Below the pieces are notes generated by a model. It was not told the origin of the DNA, did not search any database, and saw nothing but the letters and a program-made list of their open reading frames with translations. Of a stretch of DNA of 12,384 nt, positions 7,370 to 12,384 are shown in pieces; positions within the stretch are counted from its first letter, which is position 1, and each line of letters starts with the position of its first letter. The stretch lies in contig JAUPKV010000048.1 in the NCBI GenBank assembly GCA_030837265.1, positions 1-12,384 on the forward strand. The letters are read 5' to 3'. Source of the DNA: Methanobacteriota archaeon. GTDB taxonomy: Archaea > Halobacteriota > Methanosarcinia > Methanosarcinales > Methanosarcinaceae. The position numbers were made by a program, and so were the translations under genes.

Positions 7370-8224
7370 TTGAATCGGGTACAACAGGCAGAGCCAGAGA
7401 TCAGGGAGGACTTTCAGGGGAGAATTGAAGTTTTTGATCAAAGTATACGGAGCTTTGAGAAAAGGTTAAGGGCAGTAGAGCGTCGCCTTTCCCTCGAGAC
7501 TCAGCCAGTACAGCAGGCTGAAAGGCTTTTTTCCAGCAATTTTACGGATTATAACATTGAAGAAAATTCAGGATCTATTACTGCAAACTCCTCTTTTTTT
7601 CCTAAGAGATCTTCTATTGCTCCTGAATCCTCTATTCCTGCGAATTCTTATCTTACCGGCACAGTCCCATCGCTTTCGGAAAGAAACATTCCGAATTTTG
7701 AACTTGACGCAGTAATTCCTTCAACAGAGGCCTCGGATATTTCTGCGATAGCCATGGATAGTTCTTCCGAAGCTTCTTTACCCGGATATAAAATTGTGAA
7801 CGTTAATCAGCTTTTTTCCAGCATTTCCGAAAGCTTACACGCTTTGCAGGCTGCACTGTCCGATCTGTCTGACTATGCTCATAATGACTTGAAATCAGAA
7901 ATTGATAAGCTGGATATTGAAATAAAAAACCTCAAGGATAAGGAAGAAAAAACAAATGAGTATTTAAAAGGGATCGAGCTGCGTGTCGACACTATTGAGA
8001 ACCAGAATAGACTCACTTTTGGTTCTATCAGGATTCCTCTGGAGATCTCAGGAATTATAGGATCTTCAGTTCTTTTTCTTACCGGATTTCTGGTCTGGTC
8101 AGGTCGGTGGGACATCATTCGGTCCCCATTCTTTCCACTCGGACTTGCAGTTTTGATGGCCGGAGCAGTATTTGTTAAATTCTATATGGTCAACAGGAAA
8201 AAAAGATTACTTGGAAACAGGTGA
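7370..8224 (+). CDS. Hypothetical coiled-coil protein with a C-terminal membrane anchor
   Basis: A 284-residue protein I cannot assign to a named family. Residues 1-55 are strongly charged and helical (RSFEKRLRAVERRLS at 27-41). About 55-140 is a Ser/Pro-rich, low-complexity linker. About 145-215 is predicted coiled coil (LKSEIDKLDIEIKNLKDKEEK at 174-194). Two hydrophobic segments follow, about 223-244 and 252-272, separated by a short turn and ended by the basic tail NRKKRLLGNR. That suggests a tail-anchored hairpin with both soluble parts in the cytoplasm, perhaps a scaffold. The start is TTG with AAGGAG ten bases upstream. It has its own promoter and converges on the small gene at 8248-8493 with 23 bases between. 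There is no catalytic motif. Confidence 0.75.
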   Translation: MNRVQQAEPEIREDFQGRIEVFDQSIRSFEKRLRAVERRLSLETQPVQQAERLFSSNFTDYNIEENSGSITANSSFFPKRSSIAPESSIPANSYLTGTVPSLSERNIPNFELDAVIPSTEASDISAIAMDSSSEASLPGYKIVNVNQLFSSISESLHALQAALSDLSDYAHNDLKSEIDKLDIEIKNLKDKEEKTNEYLKGIELRVDTIENQNRLTFGSIRIPLEISGIIGSSVLFLTGFLVWSGRWDIIRSPFFPLGLAVLMAGAVFVKFYMVNRKKRLLGNR

Positions 8225-8247
8225 ATATGTTTAATTTTTTCCAAAAT

Positions 8248-8493
8248 TTATAATAACGTTTTGATTTTTTCTGCATTATAGAGTCCGAATAAAACTGTGC
8301 CAACTCCCCGCTCTGACAAACGGATAAATCCAGGCGATGAAGTATTTCTTTCAACAAGTTTAGCACGGCATAATCTCTCAACTGCATTTCCATCTAAATT
8401 TGATTGCCTTTCCCAACCTCCATATAGACTAAGCATTCCCAATTCATACAGATGAAGGAGTATTTCATTTTCCATAGCTTCTAACGTATACAT
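8248..8493 (-). CDS. Small protein, possible winged-helix fold
   Basis: An 81-residue protein without a recognised family. The first two thirds are helical (MENEILLHLYELGMLSLYGG at 7-26). The end, RAKLVERNTSSPGFIRLSER followed by GVGTVLFGLY, has the look of a recognition helix and wing ending in the common LSERG segment of small winged-helix proteins. This is resemblance only. ATG 8493 is supported by GGGGAG nine bases upstream (8503-8508). The in-frame ATG at 8475 has none. A minus-strand TATA-like TTAAATAT at 8579-8572 would give a leader of about 55 bases. It converges with the coiled-coil gene, which might share its function or simply be adjacent. Confidence 0.65.
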   Translation of the reverse strand: MYTLEAMENEILLHLYELGMLSLYGGWERQSNLDGNAVERLCRAKLVERNTSSPGFIRLSERGVGTVLFGLYNAEKIKTLL

Positions 8494-8502
8494 CTCTATT
8501 AG

Positions 8503-8508
8503 CTCCCC
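8503..8508 (-). promoter_or_regulatory. Ribosome binding site of the 81-residue gene
   Basis: Minus-strand GGGGAG with a nine-base spacer to ATG 8493. It is the main evidence that this short frame is translated and that the first Met is used. Confidence 0.55.
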
Positions 8509-8714
8509 TTTTCAAATCTAGCTCATTATTTTTCCCATTAAATTTAGTGTTGTATCCTGAAATGATTTTGCATATTTAAGAATGTAGGCATGTTTCTGCT
8601 GAATTAGAAAAAAAATATTGGTTTTACGAAAAAATCTGTGAGTAAATAAAGGTGACAAAAAGCATAACAAGCTAAATTATTTTGGATAGAATTTCAATTG
8701 TAAATGAACATAAA

Positions 8715-8850
8715 TTATAAATTTGTTTTATTGCTTGTTCCTGAGGGGGAGGTGAGTAAAACCTACAAAATTCTCCCTACTACGAGTTTGCCGAACACTG
8801 ACATTGTTTTTCATTAATTTGCTGATTTTTTAATTTATTGAGTTTTTCCA
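8715..8850 (+). other. TATA box plus orphan perfect Shine-Dalgarno; possible structured or antisense RNA
   Basis: TTATAAAT (8715-8722) predicts a transcript starting near 8744, right at GAGGGGGAGGTGA (8743-8755). GGAGGTGA (8748-8755) is a full-length Shine-Dalgarno match, yet no ATG follows at a usable distance. GTG 8752 overlaps it and opens only 21 codons. GGGAG (8747-8751) can pair with CTCCC (8773-8777), and AGGT (8750-8753) with ACCT (8761-8764), as alternative hairpins. T-rich stretches near 8827-8851 could end the RNA. It would be antisense to the 3' part of the 49-residue minus-strand gene. A dead gene start is the alternative. Confidence 0.3.
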
Positions 8851-8929
8851 TTTCTTCCTTATAATCTAAATTTTTGATATCTCCTCGTTCTTGTTTAAAC
8901 GCCAATAAAATCCAGTCAACCCAAACCAT
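8780..8929 (-). CDS. Small 49-residue protein, unknown function
   Basis: This short gene has AAGGTGA (8941-8935) five bases before ATG 8929, among the best ribosome binding sites in the window. It encodes a hydrophobic N-terminal helix (MVWVDWILLAFKQ), a charged helical middle with coiled-coil character (NLDYKEEMEKLNKLKNQQ) and a Cys-rich end (QCQCSANS, a CxC pair at 43-45). I do not recognise the family. The ribosome binding site overlaps the TGA of the 34-residue frame upstream, which suggests translational coupling in a small operon. The two-gene layout recalls toxin-antitoxin pairs but nothing in the sequences proves it. Its last third lies opposite the possible plus-strand RNA. Confidence 0.55.
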   Translation of the reverse strand: MVWVDWILLAFKQERGDIKNLDYKEEMEKLNKLKNQQINEKQCQCSANS

Positions 8930-8934
8930 TTTAT

Positions 8935-9039
8935 TCACCTTGAGACTTTCAAGAATTCCTCAATTACTCTGTCCGGCTCCATTTCTTTGGATTTATCAAG
9001 CCATTTGTCAAATAAAACAATATTTCTAAACGATATCAA
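8935..9039 (-). CDS. Possible 34-residue protein upstream of the 49-residue gene
   Basis: The minus-strand frame ends at TGA 8937-8935, inside the ribosome binding site of the next gene. Its last 26 residues (RNIVLFDKWLDKSKEMEPDR then VIEEFLKVSR, allowing a small overlap) look like an amphipathic helical protein rather than noise. No ATG opens the frame except at 8982, which would give 15 residues. TTG 9039 would give 34 and could be near-leaderless, since TTTTAAAT at 9067-9060 is a possible TATA box. The open frame extends to a stop at 9087-9085 without another good start. It may be a real small gene, a leader peptide, or the stump of a decayed longer gene. Confidence 0.3.
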   Translation of the reverse strand: MISFRNIVLFDKWLDKSKEMEPDRVIEEFLKVSR

Positions 9040-9079
9040 ATTATTTAAGCGAAAAATTGATTTAAAAGAAATAAAACGT

Positions 9080-9205
9080 TTAGGTTAAAAATTTTGAATC
9101 ATTTATAGGATTCTTTATTTGCATATTTGACTCTATATTTGCATATTTATAACTCGTCCGAAAGTTTGCATTCGCATAGGCAAAATACGAACATTTAACT
9201 TTCAT
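9080..9205 (-). CDS. Marginal 41-residue reading frame
   Basis: ATG 9205 is preceded by GGGAAAGAG with a five-base spacer, a weak ribosome binding site, and the frame runs to TAA at 9082-9080. The product is basic and Asn/Tyr-rich (FAYANANFRTSYKYANIESN). Part of this comes directly from the repeated AAATATGCAAA motif, so the frame may be accidental. It is listed because it is in tandem with two other small frames on the same strand. Confidence 0.2.
   Translation of the reverse strand: MKVKCSYFAYANANFRTSYKYANIESNMQIKNPINDSKFLT
9116..9148. repeat. Direct repeat TATTTGCATATTT, 20-bp period
   Basis: TATTTGCATATTT occurs exactly at 9116-9128 and 9136-9148, two helical turns apart. Its 11-base core TTTGCATATTT is found again at 8567-8577, over the presumed promoter of the 81-residue gene. 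On the minus strand the copies read AAATATGCAAA and one follows a TATA-like TTATAAATATG (9152-9142). A protein-binding site for minus-strand transcription is plausible. Confidence 0.35.
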
Positions 9206-9273
9206 TTTTACTCTTTCCCGGTCTTTTATGTCCTTTCTGAAGTTCTTTTTACGGATTTAGTTAAAATAATATG

Positions 9274-9292
9274 AAGGTTAATATGTTACCTT
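9274..9292. promoter_or_regulatory. Imperfect palindrome upstream of AMP phosphorylase
   Basis: AAGGTTAATATGTTACCTT at 9274-9292 has arms AAGGT/ACCTT and one further inner pair. It lies about 95 bases before the likely promoter of the next gene (TTAAAATT, 9384-9391). It could be an operator, but the distance is large and the evidence is symmetry alone. The rest of 9206-9440 is AT-rich and shows no gene. Confidence 0.2.
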
Positions 9293-9383
9293 AGTTTACC
9301 ATCTGTTTTGGATTTCAGGCTTCTTTAAGGCTTATTACTGGCCCCCTAAACTCTTGAAATAAACTGGAAGTATTGATTTAGTG

Positions 9384-9391
9384 TTAAAATT
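9384..9391 (+). promoter_or_regulatory. Weak TATA box for AMP phosphorylase
   Basis: TTAAAATT at 9384-9391 would place the transcript start near 9413 and a leader of about 40 bases containing AAGGAG. TTAAAATA at 9261-9268 is an alternative much farther upstream. Confidence 0.3.
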
Positions 9392-9451
9392 TGGATAAAA
9401 AGCTTGGGTTTAAGTAGAAAATTAGGAAAATTAAACGGAAGGAGTTTACTC

Positions 9452-10972
9452 ATGCAGCTAAAGCTGGAACATATTAACATAAAAATAGGGCAGCACAAAG
9501 TATTGTTTAATATTGCCGATGCAAAAGAACTGGGAGTTATTCCGGGAGATAGGGTTCGTATCAGGGGGCGCGAAAGTCTCTCTGCAATTGTGGATACTAC
9601 CGAAGATATGGTCCCTCCGGGCACTCTGGGAGCCTTTTCCGATATTTACATGCACTTCCGTGACTGGGACAAACCGGTTGAAGTTGTACCGGCTTTACGC
9701 TCGAAATCAGGAGCTGTGATTAAGAAAATCATGGACAAAAAACCATTTACTCAGGAAGATATCAAAATGCTTGTAAGTGATATCGTAGGGGATAACCTTA
9801 GTGATATAGAGCTATCTGCATTTATTACTTCAACTTATATTCACGGAATGACCGATGATGAAGTCGAATGGCTGACAAAAGCTATGATAGATAGCGGAGA
9901 TAAAATCGAATTTGACACCCATCCGATTATGGACAAGCATTCTATAGGAGGAGTGCCAGGCAACAAGATATCCCTCCTTGTAGTCCCGATTGTTGCTGCA
10001 AACGGGCTTTTGATTCCAAAGACTAGCTCCAGAGCAATTACCGGTGCCGGTGGAACTGCAGACCTCATGGAGGTGCTCTGTCCGGTAGAATTCAGCTCCC
10101 AGGAAGTAAAAGAGATTACTGAGAAAGTTGGAGGCGCCCTTGTTTGGGGAGGAGCCACAAATATCGCACCTGCAGATGACAAGCTCATCAAAGTGGAATA
10201 CCCCTTATCAATTGATCCTTATTATCAGATGCTTGCCTCAATTATGGCAAAAAAAGGAGCAATAGGGGCTGATAATGTTGTAATTGACATTCCTATCGGA
10301 GTCGGCACAAAGGTACCTAGCATGCAGGAAGGGCAGAAGCTCGCAAGAGACCTGATAAACCTTGGACACAGGCTTGGTATGAATGTGGAGTGTGCCATCA
10401 CCTATGGTTCCTCTCCTATAGGAAGAAAAGTCGGACCTGCACTGGAAGTCAAGGAAGCAATGAAAGTACTGGAAAGCATGCAGGGTCCGAATAGCCTTAT
10501 TGAAAAGAGTGCTTCCCTTGCAGGCATCCTGCTCGAAATGGGAGGTGCAGCTCCGGCCAACCATGGGAAAGAATTAGCACTTGAAACCCTCAGGAATGGA
10601 AAAGCTCTGGCAAAGATGAAGCAGATAATTGAAGCTCAGGGTGGGGACCCGAATATCAAATCCGATGATATACCGGTTGGAAAATTCACTGCAGATATTA
10701 TAGCTTCTGCAGATGGATATGTTATTGAATTTGACAATAAATGGATTGTTGAAATCGCCAGGCTTGCAGGTGCTCCTAATGACAAAGGAGCCGGAGTCGC
10801 TATCCATAAGAAAATGGGAGAACAGGTTAAAAAAGGAGATTCAATACTCACAATATACTCAGAAAAGGAATTCAAGTTAGAAACTGCATTAGCTACTGCT
10901 CAGAGAACCAATCCGATAGTAGTAGAAGGAATGCTTTTAAGAAGAATTCCCGGAAACTATGGTTTCCAGTGA
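9452..10972 (+). CDS. deoA: AMP phosphorylase (archaeal thymidine phosphorylase-related)
   Basis: A 506-residue enzyme, matching the archaeal AMP phosphorylase family (about 503). It phosphorolyses AMP to adenine and ribose 1,5-bisphosphate, which an isomerase and type III RuBisCO turn into 3-phosphoglycerate. Residues 1-85 are the extra N-terminal domain that separates it from bacterial thymidine phosphorylase. The helical domain and phosphate-binding KHSIGGVPGNK (162-172) follow, then KTSSRAITGAGGTAD (190-204), whose Asp is the likely catalytic acid, and a C-terminal barrel-sandwich domain (about 410-506). ATG 9452 is chosen over the in-frame ATG 9404 because AAGGAG sits seven bases upstream (9439-9444) and MQLKLEHINIKIG is where homologues begin. 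The trm56 gene starts 36 bases later and is probably co-transcribed. RuBisCO and the isomerase are not in this window. Confidence 0.95.
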   Translation: MQLKLEHINIKIGQHKVLFNIADAKELGVIPGDRVRIRGRESLSAIVDTTEDMVPPGTLGAFSDIYMHFRDWDKPVEVVPALRSKSGAVIKKIMDKKPFTQEDIKMLVSDIVGDNLSDIELSAFITSTYIHGMTDDEVEWLTKAMIDSGDKIEFDTHPIMDKHSIGGVPGNKISLLVVPIVAANGLLIPKTSSRAITGAGGTADLMEVLCPVEFSSQEVKEITEKVGGALVWGGATNIAPADDKLIKVEYPLSIDPYYQMLASIMAKKGAIGADNVVIDIPIGVGTKVPSMQEGQKLARDLINLGHRLGMNVECAITYGSSPIGRKVGPALEVKEAMKVLESMQGPNSLIEKSASLAGILLEMGGAAPANHGKELALETLRNGKALAKMKQIIEAQGGDPNIKSDDIPVGKFTADIIASADGYVIEFDNKWIVEIARLAGAPNDKGAGVAIHKKMGEQVKKGDSILTIYSEKEFKLETALATAQRTNPIVVEGMLLRRIPGNYGFQ

Positions 10973-11008
10973 AATCCTTTAATACCTGGTCTGAGCTTTA
11001 GCAAGAAC

Positions 11009-11545
11009 ATGAAAAGGATTGTTTTGTTGCGCCTTGGGCACCGGCCGGAGAGAGACAAAAGGATAACTACCCATGTTGGCCTGACATCCAGGTTACTTGG
11101 AGCTGAAGGTATGCTGCTTGCCTCGGATGACCCGGGGATAGTTCATACTATTGACGATGTTGTCCGGCGCTGGGGAGGGAACTTCTATGTTAAAAATAAC
11201 ATTAACTTCAGGCAGGAAATCAGGGATTGGAAAGCTGCGGGAGGAAAAGTCTGCCATCTTTCGATGTATGGTGTTAATCTACCCAAAGTAGTCGGTGAAC
11301 TTAAACAGTGCGAAAAGTTAATGATTGTAGTAGGTGCCGAGAAAGTACCTCCGGAGATTTATCAGCTTTCGGACTGGAACGTTGCTGTCGGTAGCCAGCC
11401 TCATTCAGAAGTTGCAGCTGTTGCTATCACTATGGACAGGATTGCGGAGGGAGAGCCTCTTGATAAAGTATTTCCCGGGGCGGAATTGACAATTGTTCCT
11501 ACAGAGAAGGGGAAAAAGGTTATTGAAAACTTAGGGGATAAATAG
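11009..11545 (+). CDS. trm56: tRNA (cytidine(56)-2'-O)-methyltransferase Trm56
   Basis: A 178-residue archaeal SPOUT-class methyltransferase of usual family length. It transfers a methyl group from S-adenosylmethionine to the 2'-OH of C56 in the T-loop of tRNAs, stabilising the tRNA elbow. The family's N-terminal signature is seen at residues 8-28 (RLGHRPERDKR then ITTHVGLTSR). The C-terminal trefoil knot that binds the cofactor comprises MIVVGAEKVP (105-114) and WNVAVGSQPHSEVAAVAI (123-140). ATG 11009 has no strong ribosome binding site. It lies 36 bases after the AMP phosphorylase stop with no promoter in between, so it is probably translated from the same mRNA. The two functions have no obvious metabolic link. 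A hairpin follows 18 bases after the stop. Confidence 0.93.
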   Translation: MKRIVLLRLGHRPERDKRITTHVGLTSRLLGAEGMLLASDDPGIVHTIDDVVRRWGGNFYVKNNINFRQEIRDWKAAGGKVCHLSMYGVNLPKVVGELKQCEKLMIVVGAEKVPPEIYQLSDWNVAVGSQPHSEVAAVAITMDRIAEGEPLDKVFPGAELTIVPTEKGKKVIENLGDK

Positions 11546-11563
11546 AGACCTCAGATACAATTT

Positions 11564-11586
11564 AGAGTGCTTCCGAAAGTCACTCT
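11564..11586 (+). terminator. Hairpin after trm56, possible transcript end
   Basis: AGAGTG (11564-11569) pairs with CACTCT (11581-11586), and the inner CTT/AAG (11570-11572, 11577-11579) extends the stem to nine pairs with a single bulged T and a CCGA loop. It starts 18 bases after the trm56 stop. Only a short T4 run (11594-11597) follows, so it may protect or process the 3' end rather than terminate. Confidence 0.4.
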
Positions 11587-11593
11587 CTATACA

Positions 11594-11603
11594 TTTTATA
11601 TAG
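11594..11603 (+). promoter_or_regulatory. TATA box for the shikimate-kinase-like gene
   Basis: TTTTATATAG at 11594-11603 predicts a start near 11624 and an 80-base leader, which would contain the palindrome at 11644-11657. It suggests the kinase gene is transcribed separately from AMP phosphorylase and trm56. Confidence 0.45.
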
Positions 11604-11643
11604 CTAAAGAATGTACTTTGTCCAGAGAATTTCATAGTTCAAG

Positions 11644-11657
11644 CCCTAAGGTTAGGG
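11644..11657. promoter_or_regulatory. Palindrome CCCTAAGGTTAGGG in the kinase leader
   Basis: Six perfect pairs (CCCTAA/TTAGGG) flank a central GG. In the predicted leader RNA it could form a short hairpin; in DNA it could be an operator downstream of the TATA box. It stands out as GC-richer than its surroundings and lies about 35 bases before the ribosome binding site GGAAG (11692-11696). Confidence 0.3.
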
Positions 11658-11703
11658 GATTTCAGGCGAGTAATTCTTTATTTTTAAAACCGGAAGTATG
11701 GCA

Positions 11704-12213
11704 ATGAATATAACATTAATCGGGATGGCAGGAGCAGGAAAAAGCACTATTGGAAGAGCACTTGCACGTCGCCTGAATTATACTTTTATCGATGTTGATT
11801 GCCTTATAACCGAGAAAACCGGAATGACACTTCAAGCTCTCATTGACAAACAGGGAGATCTCGCTCTCATTAGATTTGAGGAAGAAGCTATTCTAAAATT
11901 AGATCAGGTGAAAGAATGTGTTATTTCTCCGGGTGGAAGTGTTGTTTATTCTGAGAAAGCGATGGAACACCTGAAAAAAGTGTCAAAAATAGTTTTTCTG
12001 GATGCACCTTTCAGGAGCATTGTAAAACGGATTCGCAATACGAGAAATCGAGGCATAGTAGGACTCAGGGACCGAAGCCTGAAAGAGCTTTTTGAAGATA
12101 GGATAATTCTTTACAAAAAATATGCTGATTTCTCGGTAAAAATCCGAGAGCGAGAAAACGTTCAGAAAATCGTTGACCGGATTATTCAGCTCTGTTTTGA
12201 AGAGAATTCGTAA
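11704..12213 (+). CDS. Shikimate-kinase-fold P-loop kinase (AroK-like), substrate uncertain
   Basis: A 169-residue protein of AroK size. Walker A GMAGAGKST is at 7-15, the Mg/substrate DVD at 30-32 (DSD in AroK), and Arg57 stands where AroK binds the substrate carboxylate. GGS at 77-79 replaces the usual GGG, the lid is RNRGIVG (114-120) rather than the usual RPLL type, and RIILYKKYAD (133-142) matches the R-LY--AD signature. ATP-dependent phosphorylation of a small hydroxy-acid is expected. Many archaea make shikimate 3-phosphate with an unrelated GHMP kinase, so this may be a second shikimate kinase or act on another substrate such as homoserine. ATG 11704 is preferred over ATG 11698 because GGAAG sits seven bases before it but one base before the other. 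No aromatic-pathway gene is adjacent. Confidence 0.8.
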   Translation: MNITLIGMAGAGKSTIGRALARRLNYTFIDVDCLITEKTGMTLQALIDKQGDLALIRFEEEAILKLDQVKECVISPGGSVVYSEKAMEHLKKVSKIVFLDAPFRSIVKRIRNTRNRGIVGLRDRSLKELFEDRIILYKKYADFSVKIRERENVQKIVDRIIQLCFEENS

Positions 12214-12384
12214 TACAATGAATAAGAGCCCGGATAGCTAAAATTAATTGATAGCTTCTGATAAAACCTTAACCGACATATTGATATATCTTTATTATTA
12301 TATTTTTTATGTATGGCCGTTGAGGTGTAAATACGGATATAAATATAAAGCTTTTACCTATTCTTTTAACAATTGCAATCATTT
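12214..12384. other. Noncoding right edge with T-run and outgoing TATA box
   Basis: T6 at 12303-12308 within a T/A-rich stretch may end the kinase transcript. ATATAAATATAA at 12337-12348 is a strong TATA-like element that would start a plus-strand transcript near 12370, so its gene lies outside the window. No supported gene is seen here. Confidence 0.4.

Noticed and set aside
8581..8646. Short plus-strand frame ending HVSAELEKKYWFYEKICE
   Set aside because: It looks protein-like but has no start codon or ribosome binding site; at most a decayed gene fragment.
8752..8817. 21-codon GTG-started frame after the orphan Shine-Dalgarno
   Set aside because: The GTG lies inside the Shine-Dalgarno sequence itself, leaving no spacer, and the peptide has no features.
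9404..9451. N-terminal extension of AMP phosphorylase from ATG 9404
   Set aside because: AAGGAG is placed for ATG 9452, and the extension contains the leader and ribosome binding site.
9841..10191. Minus-strand 116-residue frame inside AMP phosphorylase
   Set aside because: It is antisense to the catalytic domain and has a low-complexity composition typical of a shadow frame.
11636..11672. tRNA-like fragment (GTTCAAGCCC...) before the kinase
   Set aside because: Only the T-loop-like GTTCAA is present; there is no acceptor or anticodon stem and no D-arm.
12269..12382. Minus-strand 37-residue frame at the right edge
   Set aside because: It is Ile/Lys-rich as expected from AT-rich DNA, and no ribosome binding site is visible because the upstream side is cut off by the window.

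Overview
The window looks like chromosome of a methanogenic archaeon, most probably Methanosarcina. It is AT-rich with long AT-rich intergenic gaps, archaeal TATA boxes, and GGAGGTGA-type ribosome binding sites beside weakly led starts. Gene content agrees: an archaeal Lhr-type helicase, a winged-helix/FilR1 (DUF1724) regulator, archaeal AMP phosphorylase, and the archaeal tRNA methyltransferase Trm56. No rRNA, tRNA, CRISPR array or intact transposon was found. The genus is inferred from family knowledge, not from a search.

Layout. 1-2640: a flavoprotein disulfide reductase (+) behind tandem 20-bp-spaced repeats, facing a cytoplasmic papain-type (C1) protease (-) with a TTG start. 2640-5870: a divergent AT-rich promoter region, then a 993-residue Lhr-like superfamily 2 helicase whose C-terminal zinc knuckle has lost one cysteine. 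5870-6373: a 500-base gap holding the best candidate for something undescribed. This is a putative small RNA with its own TATA box, a 12-bp closing stem that starts where transcription should start, a C7-ACT-C6 loop resembling an anti-Shine-Dalgarno sequence, and a downstream T-run. 6374-8493: the FilR1 regulator, a short inverted repeat resembling an insertion-sequence end, a membrane-anchored coiled-coil protein with a TTG start, and a convergent 81-residue protein.

8494-9451 is a 960-base region without a long gene. On the minus strand it holds two or three consecutive very small reading frames. The best, 49 residues, has a good ribosome binding site that overlaps the stop of the preceding 34-residue frame. 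On the plus strand there is a TATA box followed by a perfect but orphan Shine-Dalgarno sequence, possibly a structured RNA antisense to the 49-residue gene. An 11-base motif occurs three times here.

9452-12213: AMP phosphorylase and Trm56, 36 bases apart and probably co-transcribed, a hairpin, then a bacterial-type shikimate-kinase-fold protein behind its own promoter. AMP phosphorylase feeds AMP into the archaeal type III RuBisCO salvage route; Trm56 makes 2'-O-methyl-C56 in tRNA; the substrate of the kinase is uncertain. The rest is a set of single-gene transcription units rather than one pathway. The window ends in noncoding DNA with a TATA box that probably serves a gene outside it.
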